Origin: JAJFVC01 sp039698075
GTDB lineage: Bacteria; Planctomycetota; Planctomycetia; Pirellulales; Thermoguttaceae
Assembly (NCBI GenBank): GCA_039698075.1
Contig: JBDKTJ010000188.1
Location: forward strand, 1 to 39,804
Length of the DNA: 39,804 nucleotides
Direction of reading: 5' to 3'
Shown here: positions 1-7,699 of the stretch, piece by piece
Position numbering within the stretch: the first letter of the stretch is position 1
How the letters are laid out: every line of letters starts with the position of its first letter
The notes under the pieces: model-generated
What the model saw: the letters and a program-made list of their open reading frames with translations, nothing else
Database searches by the model: none
What the model was told of the DNA's origin: nothing
Program-made: the position numbers and the translations under genes

Positions 1-2
1 TG

Positions 3-1892
3 GTCGGCGTTTCGGCCGGGTTGATTCCCTTCTTGGAGCACGACGACGCGAACCGTGCGTTGATGGGCTCGAACATGCAACGTCAAGCGGTGCCGCTGCT
101 GATCACCGAGCCGCCGTTGGTGGGCACGGGTTTGGAGCAGGAAGCGGCCTTGAATTCGAGCATGTTGGTCCGCGCTCAGCGCAAGGGCGTGGTGACGGCG
201 GTGGACGCGACGCACATCGAGATCGGGCCCGACGTCTACAAGATGCGGAAGTTCGTGGGACTCAACGAGCGGACCTGTCAGAATCAGCGCCCGATCATTC
301 AGGTGGGCGACAAGATCGAGAAGGGCCAAGTGATCGCCGACGGCGCGGCCACGTACCACGGCGAATTGGCGCTGGGGCGAAACGTGATGGCCGCATTCAT
401 GGCCTGGGACGGGTTCAACTTCGAGGACGCGATCATCATCAGCGAGGAACTGGTCGAGAACGACACGTACACCTCGATCCACATCGAAGAGTTCGATATC
501 GAAATCCGCGAGACGAAGCTGGGCCGCGAGGAGTTCACGCGCGACATCCCCAACGTCAGCGAAAAACAGCTCCGCAACCTCGATGAAAGCGGCATCGTGC
601 GCGTCGGAACGTATGTCCGGCCGGGCGACATTCTGGTCGGCAAGGTCTCGCCGAAGTCGAAGACCGAACTGACGCCGGAAGAGAAATTGCTGCACGCGAT
701 TTTCGGCCGGGCGGGCGAGGACGTCAAAAACGATTCGCTGGAAGTGCCCTCGGGCGTGGAAGGCATCGTGATCGGCGCCCAAAAGTTCTCGCGGCGCATG
801 AGCCTGACCGAGGACGAGCGCAAGGCGTTCGAGGCCGCGTTGAAGGAAGCCGAGGCGAAGGGCAACGAGCGGATCGCCGTGGCTTTCGGCGCGTTGGTCC
901 ACGAAATCGAGGAGGTGCTCAAGAAGAAGCTGACCGACGAAGACAACAATCCGTTGGTCGAGAATCAAGAGCATCGTTACGTGGCCGAGCAGGCGGGCCG
1001 GTTCGACATCGAGAAGCTCGACATTCGCAGTCCGCAGCGCAAGGCCGACGTGGAAAAGGTCTACAAAAACCTTTGGCCGGCGGTCGAGACGGCGATCGAC
1101 GCGAAAGAGCGGGCGTTGAACTCGATGAAGCGCGGCGACGAGCTCCGCAGCGGCGTGTTGCAGATGGTCAAGGTGTACGTGGCCGCGAAGCGGGTGATTT
1201 CGGTCGGCGACAAGATGGCCGGCCGCCACGGAAACAAAGGTGTGATTTCGAAGATTCTGCCTCGGGAAGACATGCCCATGTTGCCCGACGGCACGCCGAT
1301 CCAAATCTTGTTGAATCCGCTGGGCGTTCCGAGTCGTATGAACGTCGGCCAGATTCTTGAGACGCACTTGGGTTGGGCGGCCGCGGCGCTCGGGTTCCAG
1401 GCGGTCACGCCGATTTTCGACGGGGCGTCGGAAGCGGACATTCGCAAGGCGTTGGCGGACGGCGGGCTGCCGGAGACGGGCAAGGTTCAGCTTTGCGACG
1501 GTCGGACGGGCGAGCCGTTCGAGCAGTTGGCCACGGTCGGCTACATCTACATGTTGAAGCTGCACCACTTGGTCGACGACAAGGTGCACGCCCGGTCCAC
1601 CGGTCCGTACTCGTTGATCACGCAGCAGCCGTTGGGCGGCAAGGCGCGATTCGGCGGTCAGCGGTTTGGAGAAATGGAAGTGTGGGCGTTGGAGGCGTAT
1701 GGGGCGGCCTACATCTTGCAAGAGTTGTTGACCGTCAAGAGCGACGACGTCGAAGGACGCACGAAGATTTACGAGGCCATGGTGAAGGGCGAAAACACGT
1801 TGGAGGCTGGCACACCCGCCAGCTTCGACGTGTTGACGAACGAAATCCGCGGCCTTGCGTTGAATATGCAGTTGGAAAAGGCGCACATTTAG
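3..1892 (+). CDS. rpoB: RNA polymerase beta subunit, C-terminal part (5' truncated by window)
   Basis: This is the beta subunit of DNA-directed RNA polymerase, which forms the catalytic core with RpoC. The reading frame is open from base 3, so the gene starts before the window and only about 629 C-terminal residues are seen. The sequence begins in the conserved block around IPFLEHDDANRALMGSNMQR. It continues through the hallmark GDKMAGRHGNKGVISKI and ends with the highly conserved tail block QPLGGKARFGGQRFGEMEVW and NEIRGLALNMQLEK, ending in HI. The rifampicin-pocket region lies upstream and cannot be judged. rpoC follows after 105 nt, the usual rpoBC order, but the spacer carries an inverted repeat rather than a plain linker. 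Identification is certain. Confidence 0.98.
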   Translation, partial: VGVSAGLIPFLEHDDANRALMGSNMQRQAVPLLITEPPLVGTGLEQEAALNSSMLVRAQRKGVVTAVDATHIEIGPDVYKMRKFVGLNERTCQNQRPIIQVGDKIEKGQVIADGAATYHGELALGRNVMAAFMAWDGFNFEDAIIISEELVENDTYTSIHIEEFDIEIRETKLGREEFTRDIPNVSEKQLRNLDESGIVRVGTYVRPGDILVGKVSPKSKTELTPEEKLLHAIFGRAGEDVKNDSLEVPSGVEGIVIGAQKFSRRMSLTEDERKAFEAALKEAEAKGNERIAVAFGALVHEIEEVLKKKLTDEDNNPLVENQEHRYVAEQAGRFDIEKLDIRSPQRKADVEKVYKNLWPAVETAIDAKERALNSMKRGDELRSGVLQMVKVYVAAKRVISVGDKMAGRHGNKGVISKILPREDMPMLPDGTPIQILLNPLGVPSRMNVGQILETHLGWAAAALGFQAVTPIFDGASEADIRKALADGGLPETGKVQLCDGRTGEPFEQLATVGYIYMLKLHHLVDDKVHARSTGPYSLITQQPLGGKARFGGQRFGEMEVWALEAYGAAYILQELLTVKSDDVEGRTKIYEAMVKGENTLEAGTPASFDVLTNEIRGLALNMQLEKAHI

Positions 1893-1900
1893 GCCGTCAA

Positions 1901-1978
1901 CAGTGGCCAGTGGCCGGTGGCCGGTGGCCAGTTACGATGAATATTTGCCTGTCGCTGGCCACAGACCACTGGCCACTG
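1901..1978. repeat. Inverted repeat of the GTGGCCAGTGGCC family between rpoB and rpoC
   Basis: The 13-base arm CAGTGGCCAGTGG at 1901-1913 is matched perfectly by its reverse complement at 1966-1978, which could form a long hairpin in the rpoBC transcript. The 20-base string at 1903-1922 occurs again, inverted, at 39174-39193 between the yeiP-like gene and the WXG-like gene. It is therefore a dispersed intergenic repeat, not an rpoC-specific signal. No U-tract follows, so a terminator role is not supported. Confidence 0.8.
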
Positions 1979-1997
1979 ACCACTAAGGAGTCTGCCC

Positions 1998-4900
1998 GTG
2001 AGTGTTGGCGAAACCACCTACGATCGGATTAACGATTACACGTCGGTCAAGATCAGTCTGGCCCGACCGCACGACATTCGCAGTTGGTCGTTCGGCGAAG
2101 TGAAAAAGCCCGAGACGATCAACTACCGCACCTACCGCCCGGAAAAGGACGGTCTGTTTTGCGAGCGCATTTTCGGACCTGAAAAGGACTGGGAGTGCTC
2201 GTGCGGCAAGTATCGCGGGATGAAGTACAAGGGCATGATCTGCGATCGCTGCGGCGTCAAAATCACGCACAGCCGCGTGCGCCGAAAGCGGATGGGCCAC
2301 ATCGAGCTGGCCGCGCCGGTCGTGCACATTTGGTTCTTCAAGGCGATGCCGAGCCGGTTGGGCGCGTTGCTGGCGATGAAGACCACGAGTCTGGAAAAGG
2401 TGATTTATTTTCAGGACTACGTGGTCACCAATCCGGGCGACACGCCGTTGAAGATGTGCCAGTTGCTGACCGAGGAGGAGTATCGGGCCGCGCGGCTGCA
2501 ATATCCGAACAGCGCCTGGGAAGCCGATATGGGCGCCGAGGCGGTCCGCAAGCTGCTGGTCAGCTTGGACCTGGTCAAGCTCTCGCAAGAGCTGCGCACC
2601 GAGTTGACGGAGACCAACTCGAAGCAGAAGAAAAAGGACCTGATCAACCGGCTGAAGATCGTCGAGGCGATCCGCGACAGCGACAACCGTCCGGAGTGGA
2701 TGGTGTTGGACGTGATTCCGGTCATTCCGCCCGATCTGCGTCCGTTGGTGTTGTTGGATTCGGGCAATTTCGCCACGAGCGACTTGAACGATTTGTATCG
2801 CAGGATCATCAACCGGAACAACCGGCTCAAGAAGCTGGTCGATCTGAATGCGCCGGAAGTGATCATTCGCAACGAGAAGCGCATGTTGCAGCAGTCGGTC
2901 GACGCGTTGTTCGACAACAACCGGTGCAAGCGACCGGTGTTGGGCAGCAGCAACCGCCCGCTGAAATCGTTGACCGACATGATCAAAGGCAAACAGGGCC
3001 GGTTCCGCGAAAACCTGTTGGGCAAGCGTGTGGACTACTCGGCCCGAAGCGTGATCGTCGTCGGGCCCGCGCTGCGGCTGCATCAATGCGGCTTGCCGAA
3101 GAAGATTGCGTTGGAGTTGTATCAGCCGTTCATCATCCGCCGCTTGAAGGAGTTGGGCCACGCCGACACCATCAAGAGCGCCAAGAAGATGTTGGAGCGG
3201 AAGGATGAAGAGGTTTGGGACATTTTGGAGGAAGTGATTCAGAATCATCCCGTGATGTTGAATCGTGCTCCGACGCTTCACCGCATGGGCATTCAGGCGT
3301 TCGAGCCGATTCTGGTCGAGGGCAACGCGATCAAGTTGCATCCGCTGGTGTGCAAGGGGTTCAACGCGGACTTCGACGGCGACCAGATGGCCGTGCACTT
3401 GCCGTTGTCGATCGAGGCGCAGGTGGAAGCCCACACGCTGTTGATGTCGACGAACAATATTTTCAGCCCGGCCAACGGCAACCCGATCATCAGCCCGTCG
3501 CAGGACGTGGTGATGGGTTGCTATTACATGACGGCGGCGTTGCAGAACGACAAGGGCGACGGCATGATGTTCTCGTCGTTCAACGAGGTGCAGCTCGCCT
3601 ATTCGCTGGGCAAGGTGGGCACCCACGCGGCGATCACGGTTCGGTTGCCGAAGAGTCGTCGCGTCAAGGGCAATCGCGGCGTCAAAGAGAAGGGCATGGT
3701 GCAAACCACCGTCGGCCGCGTGCTGTTCAACTCGATGCTTCCGGTCGGCATGCCGTACTACAACAGTCCGCTGCGTTCCAGCGACTTGGCCGGCGTGATT
3801 TCCGACTGCTACGAGATCCTCGGCCGCCGGCAGACCATTGATCTGCTCGACGCGCTGAACCGCGTCGGATTCCGTCAAAGCACGTTGTCGGGCTTGAGCT
3901 TCGCCACCGACGACTTGATCACGCCGCCGAACAAGTCGAAGATCATCGCGAACGCCGAGAAGGGCGTACTGCGGATCATGAAGCTTTATCAACGCGGCAT
4001 CATCACCGAGGGCGAGCGTTACAATCAGGTGTTGGACGCTTGGACCCACGCTCGCGAGCAAATCACGACGGAGATGATGCAGGAGTTGGAGAACGACTAT
4101 CGGTCGGGCGGTTATGTGAACCCGATCTTCCTGATGGCGCACTCCGGGGCCCGAGGCGGCGTCGAACAGATCCGTCAGTTGGCCGGTATGCGCGGTTTGA
4201 TGGCCAAGCCGTCCGGCAAGATTATCGAGACGCCGATTAAGGCCAATTTCCGCGAAGGTTTGACGGTGCTGGAATACTTCAGTTCCACGCACGGCGCCCG
4301 CAAGGGTTTGGCCGATACGGCGTTGAAGACGGCCGACTCGGGTTACTTGACCCGAAAGCTGGCCGACGTGGCGCAAAACGTCGTGGTCACGTGCCACGAT
4401 TGCGGCACGACCCAAGGCATCACGAAGGGCGTGATCTACCGCGGCGAAAAGGTGGAAGTGAGTCTGGCCGACTCGATCAAGGGCCGCGTCAGCCGCACGA
4501 ACATCGTCAACCCGATCACCGACGAAGTGGTCGTCCGCGAAAACGAGTTGATCACGTTGGACGTCGCGAGGAAGATCGAAGCGATGGGCTTGGAGAAGAT
4601 TCAGGTCCGCAGCACGATGACGTGCGACGCGTCGCTGGGCGTTTGTGCGCTGTGCTACGGCATGGACCTTTCGACCGGATCGCTGGTCGAGCAAGGCATG
4701 GCCGTCGGCATCATCGGCGCCCAGAGCATCGGCGAGCCTGGCACGCAGTTGACGATGCGGACGTTCCACATCGGCGGCACCGCGGCTCGCGCGGTCGAGG
4801 AAAGCGAGATTCGCGCGAAGAAGGCCGGCGTGATTCAGTTCACCCGGATGAAGGTCGTGCGGAACGACGAAGGCCAGCAAGTGGTGCTCACGCGGAACGG

Positions 4901-6464
4901 CGAGATTCTGCTGTTGGACCCCAAGGGCCGCGAAATCGAGAAGTTCGAGGTGCCCGCCGGCGCGAACCTGCTGGTCGAAGAGAACCAAGAGGTTCAGCCG
5001 GGCACGGTCCTGTGCCAATGGGACCCGCACAGCATTCCGATCTTGGCGGAAGTCGGCGGCAAGGTCCGATTCGAGGACGTCATCGAGGGCGAAACGATCC
5101 GTTTGGAAAAGGACCCCGGCGGTCACGAACGCAAAATCGTCACGGAATACAAGGGCGATCTGCACCCGCAGGTCGTTTTGGAAGACGACGGCGGCAAGAT
5201 TCTCGACTTCTACTACCTGCCGGAAAAGGCGAACATCGAAGTGCCGGAAGGCAAGGTGATTTCGGCCGGCACGCTGCTGGCCAAGACGCCTCGCGAGGTG
5301 TCGGGCACGCAGGACATCACGGGCGGTCTGCCGCGGGTGACGGAGATTTTCGAGGCTCGCAAACCGAAGGATCCGGCGGTGATCGCCGAGATCGACGGCA
5401 TCGTGGAGATTTTGGGCGAAAAGCGCCGCGGCAAACGCACGATCGTGGTCAAGAGCGAGGCGGGCATCGAACGCGAGCACCTCGTTTCGCACGGCAAGCA
5501 CTTGCGGGTCCACTCGGGCACGTTCGTCCGGGCCGGCGAGGCGTTGGTCGATGGGCCGCTGGTTCCGCACGACATCCTTCGCATCTCCGGCGAAGAAGCC
5601 GTGCAGCAGTACCTGGTCCGCGAAATTCAAAACGTGTATCGGAGCCAACGCGTCGAAATCAACGATAAGCACATCGAGATCATCGTCGCGCAGATGCTTC
5701 GGAAGGTCCGCGTCGAATCGATCGGCGACACCATTTTGCTGCCTGGCAGCGTGATGGACAAGTTCGAGTTCCGCGCCGCCAACCAGGAGTTGGCCAAGTG
5801 CGTGAAGATCGCCGAGAAGGGCGACAGCGAATTCGCCGTCGGGGCGATCGTTCCGGTGGAAACGCTCGAACAGGCCAACACGCAGATCGAGGCGTTGGGC
5901 GGCGCGCCGGCCAAGGGCGTCCGGCCGAAGATGGCCACGGCGAGCACGCAGTTGTTGGGCATCACGAAGGCGGCGGTTCAAAGTTCCAGCTTCATTTCGG
6001 CCGCCAGCTTCCAAGAGACGACCAAGGTGTTGACCGAAGCGGCGTTGGCCGGCAAGGTCGACCGGCTGGTCGGCTTGAAGGAAAACGTGATTCTCGGCCA
6101 CTTGGTGCCGGCCGGCACCGGCTTCCGCAACTATCAACAGTCGGAAGTGCGGATTCGTCCGCAGGCGTTGGAAGGTCTGGCGGCGGAGAAGGAAGACGTG
6201 TTGGCGCGGCACTTCCCGCTGTTGGATTCGGGCAGCAAGAGGTCGGCGGTGGTCGAAGATTTGGATTTACCGCCTGCGGCCGTTGCGGGCACGGCGACCG
6301 AGACGGGCGGCGTCGCCTCAGCGTTAGGTTCGTTGGACTCGTTCTTCATTGACGAGGACATCGTGCAAGAGGCCGAGGAAGAGGAGGAAGAAGAGGACGT
6401 GGTGGCCGAAGAAGTGGAAGAGGAGGAGGAAGAGGACGTCGACGACGAAGGCGAGGATGAGTGA
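1998..6464 (+). CDS. rpoC: RNA polymerase beta' subunit
   Basis: This is the catalytic beta' subunit of RNA polymerase, 1488 aa. The start is GTG at 1998, with AAGGAG at 1985-1990 seven bases upstream. Visible hallmarks are the N-terminal zinc site (Cys67, Cys69, Cys82, Cys85), the Mg-binding NADFDGD motif at residues 456-462, the second zinc site (CHDC near base 4393 and CDASLGVCALC near 4624), and the GEPGTQLTMRTFHIGG segment near 4735. The protein ends in an unusually acidic tail of about 35 residues, almost all Glu and Asp (6357-6461). That tail is absent from textbook RpoC proteins. The gene follows rpoB and precedes rpsL, which has its own likely promoter. Long open frames on the opposite strand are GC-bias shadows. 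Confidence 0.98.
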   Translation: MSVGETTYDRINDYTSVKISLARPHDIRSWSFGEVKKPETINYRTYRPEKDGLFCERIFGPEKDWECSCGKYRGMKYKGMICDRCGVKITHSRVRRKRMGHIELAAPVVHIWFFKAMPSRLGALLAMKTTSLEKVIYFQDYVVTNPGDTPLKMCQLLTEEEYRAARLQYPNSAWEADMGAEAVRKLLVSLDLVKLSQELRTELTETNSKQKKKDLINRLKIVEAIRDSDNRPEWMVLDVIPVIPPDLRPLVLLDSGNFATSDLNDLYRRIINRNNRLKKLVDLNAPEVIIRNEKRMLQQSVDALFDNNRCKRPVLGSSNRPLKSLTDMIKGKQGRFRENLLGKRVDYSARSVIVVGPALRLHQCGLPKKIALELYQPFIIRRLKELGHADTIKSAKKMLERKDEEVWDILEEVIQNHPVMLNRAPTLHRMGIQAFEPILVEGNAIKLHPLVCKGFNADFDGDQMAVHLPLSIEAQVEAHTLLMSTNNIFSPANGNPIISPSQDVVMGCYYMTAALQNDKGDGMMFSSFNEVQLAYSLGKVGTHAAITVRLPKSRRVKGNRGVKEKGMVQTTVGRVLFNSMLPVGMPYYNSPLRSSDLAGVISDCYEILGRRQTIDLLDALNRVGFRQSTLSGLSFATDDLITPPNKSKIIANAEKGVLRIMKLYQRGIITEGERYNQVLDAWTHAREQITTEMMQELENDYRSGGYVNPIFLMAHSGARGGVEQIRQLAGMRGLMAKPSGKIIETPIKANFREGLTVLEYFSSTHGARKGLADTALKTADSGYLTRKLADVAQNVVVTCHDCGTTQGITKGVIYRGEKVEVSLADSIKGRVSRTNIVNPITDEVVVRENELITLDVARKIEAMGLEKIQVRSTMTCDASLGVCALCYGMDLSTGSLVEQGMAVGIIGAQSIGEPGTQLTMRTFHIGGTAARAVEESEIRAKKAGVIQFTRMKVVRNDEGQQVVLTRNGEILLLDPKGREIEKFEVPAGANLLVEENQEVQPGTVLCQWDPHSIPILAEVGGKVRFEDVIEGETIRLEKDPGGHERKIVTEYKGDLHPQVVLEDDGGKILDFYYLPEKANIEVPEGKVISAGTLLAKTPREVSGTQDITGGLPRVTEIFEARKPKDPAVIAEIDGIVEILGEKRRGKRTIVVKSEAGIEREHLVSHGKHLRVHSGTFVRAGEALVDGPLVPHDILRISGEEAVQQYLVREIQNVYRSQRVEINDKHIEIIVAQMLRKVRVESIGDTILLPGSVMDKFEFRAANQELAKCVKIAEKGDSEFAVGAIVPVETLEQANTQIEALGGAPAKGVRPKMATASTQLLGITKAAVQSSSFISAASFQETTKVLTEAALAGKVDRLVGLKENVILGHLVPAGTGFRNYQQSEVRIRPQALEGLAAEKEDVLARHFPLLDSGSKRSAVVEDLDLPPAAVAGTATETGGVASALGSLDSFFIDEDIVQEAEEEEEEEDVVAEEVEEEEEEDVDDEGEDE

Positions 6465-6552
6465 CGCCGAGGCGGTTCGTTGTTCGTAGGTCCAGGCAGC
6501 GTAACGAGTTAGCGTGTGGTTTGTCGGTTGGGTGTGGATCGGGTCGCCCCCA

Positions 6553-6581
6553 TTGACAGGATCGGCCAAAACCGGCAAAAT
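6553..6581 (+). promoter_or_regulatory. Likely sigma70-type promoter of the rpsL-rpsG genes
   Basis: A perfect -35 hexamer TTGACA (6553-6558) is followed by a 17-base spacer and CAAAAT (6576-6581), which matches four of six -10 positions. It sits about 50 bases before the rpsL start in the only long gap (169 nt) between rpoC and rpsL. This suggests that the ribosomal protein genes can be transcribed independently of rpoBC. Confidence 0.55.
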
Positions 6582-6633
6582 AGAGGATTCTCGCCATCGA
6601 GAAGGTGTTTTTTCATCGCGATAGAGATTTTTT

Positions 6634-7005
6634 ATGCCCACGATCAATCAGTTAGTGCGCAAGCAGCGTCGGATGCCGCGTAAATTCAGCAAGTCGCCCG
6701 TGTTGGACAAGTGTCCGCAGAAGCGGGGCGTGTGCTTGCAAGTGAAGACGATGACGCCGAAGAAGCCGAACTCGGCCTTGCGGAAGATCACCCGCGTACG
6801 GCTGAGCAACGGCAAGGAAGTCACGGTGTACATCCCCGGCGAAGGCCACAGTTTGCAAGAGCACTCGATCGTGCTGGTGCGCGGCGGTCGTGTCCGCGAC
6901 TTGCCTGGTGTGCGATATCAAGTGGTGCGCGGTGCGTTGGACACCCTTGGCGTCCAGGATCGCAAGCAGTCGCGCAGCCGTTACGGAGCCAAGAAACCGA
7001 GTTGA
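6634..7005 (+). CDS. rpsL: 30S ribosomal protein S12
   Basis: Ribosomal protein S12 lies at the decoding centre and controls translational accuracy. At 123 aa it is of normal length. It carries TPKKPNSALRK (residues 41-51) and PGEGHSLQEHS (68-78). At the conserved loop, usually GGRVKDLPGVRY, this protein reads GGRVRDLPGVRY, so residue 88 (K87/K88 in E. coli/M. tuberculosis numbering) is Arg. Lys-to-Arg at this position is a well-known streptomycin-resistance change in other bacteria. The other classical site, Lys43, is unchanged. The start ATG at 6634 has only a weak purine stretch upstream. rpsG follows, as in the str operon. Confidence 0.98.
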   Translation: MPTINQLVRKQRRMPRKFSKSPVLDKCPQKRGVCLQVKTMTPKKPNSALRKITRVRLSNGKEVTVYIPGEGHSLQEHSIVLVRGGRVRDLPGVRYQVVRGALDTLGVQDRKQSRSRYGAKKPS

Positions 7006-7006
7006 G

Positions 7007-7109
7007 GGATTAGGGATTAGGGATTGGGGATTAGCGACGAAGTCGTCCCCATCTCTGATCGACGATCCCGTTTGTTTCCAATCCACCAATCCCCCAATCC
7101 AAAAATCCC
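7007..7109. repeat. GGGATTA-type low-complexity inverted repeat in the rpsL-rpsG gap
   Basis: Tandem GGGATTA units (7007-7035) start right after the rpsL stop. Complementary AATCC/AATCCC units lie at 7075-7109, just before rpsG. The segment 7021-7032 pairs almost perfectly with 7088-7100, so the spacer can fold into a hairpin that would leave the rpsG start near its base. It looks like a repeat that colonised the intergenic space, and the open frame running through it upstream of rpsG is not part of the protein. Confidence 0.65.
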
Positions 7110-7116
7110 TTTTGCC

Positions 7117-7587
7117 ATGGGTCGTTTTACTGCCAGCAAGAAACAACTCCGAGGCGATCCGAAGTACGGGTCGATCCTGGCGAGCAAGTTCGTCAACTGC
7201 CTGATGTGGGACGGCAAAAAGAGCGTCGCCGAGTCGGTGTTTTACGATGCGTTGGACATGATCCAAGAGAAAATCAAGGACGTCGAGCCGATCCAGGTTT
7301 TCACGCAGGCGTTGGAAAACGTGAAGCCGAACATCGAGGTCCGGTCGAAGCGCGTCGGCGGTGCGTCGTATCAGGTGCCGATGCAAGTGAGTCGGAACCG
7401 TCAGCAATCGTTGGCGATTCGCTGGATTTTGGGTTCGATTCGCGAGAAGAAGGGCCAGCCGACCAGCAAGAAATTGGCCGTCGAGTTGTTGGCCGCATAC
7501 AACCGCGAGGGCGCCGCGATGACCAAGCGCGAGAACGTCCACCGCATGGCCGAGGCGAACAAGGCGTTTGCGCATTTCGCCTGGTAA
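7117..7587 (+). CDS. rpsG: 30S ribosomal protein S7
   Basis: Ribosomal protein S7 nucleates assembly of the 3' domain of 16S rRNA. I chose the ATG at 7117 (MGRFTASKKQLRGDPKYGS), which gives 156 aa, the usual length. The frame stays open further upstream to 7024, but that part is only intergenic repeat. Conserved S7 blocks are visible: ENVKPNIEVRSKRVGG and YQVPMQVSRNRQQSLAIRW in the middle, and the C-terminal REGAAMTKRENVHRMAEANKAFAHFAW region. It follows rpsL and is closed by a strong terminator, so fusA may be transcribed mainly from its own signals. Confidence 0.97.
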   Translation: MGRFTASKKQLRGDPKYGSILASKFVNCLMWDGKKSVAESVFYDALDMIQEKIKDVEPIQVFTQALENVKPNIEVRSKRVGGASYQVPMQVSRNRQQSLAIRWILGSIREKKGQPTSKKLAVELLAAYNREGAAMTKRENVHRMAEANKAFAHFAW

Positions 7588-7606
7588 CGTCGATTACGAA
7601 AAAAAG

Positions 7607-7647
7607 ACGCCGCGACGGCCGCCCCTTTGCCGCCGCGGCGTTGTTTT
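7607..7647 (+). terminator. Rho-independent terminator after rpsG
   Basis: A 13-bp GC-rich stem has arms at 7607-7619 (ACGCCGCGACGGC) and 7629-7641 with a single A-C mismatch and a 9-nt loop. It is followed by TGTTTT. It is located 20 nt after the rpsG stop and 53 nt before fusA. Confidence 0.75.
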
Positions 7648-7699
7648 GCGCGAATGGATATGCGGCTGAAAACGGAATATTGAGAACGATCCACCTGCC

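Noticed and set aside
1983..6212. 1409-codon open frame on the minus strand opposite rpoC
   Set aside because: It mirrors rpoC in the antisense frame; its translation is Arg/His/Leu/Asp-rich with no recognisable domain, as expected from GC-biased codons.
7024..7116. N-terminal extension of S7
   Set aside because: Encoded by GGGATTA/AATCCC intergenic repeat; the S7 family starts at MGRFTASKK (7117).
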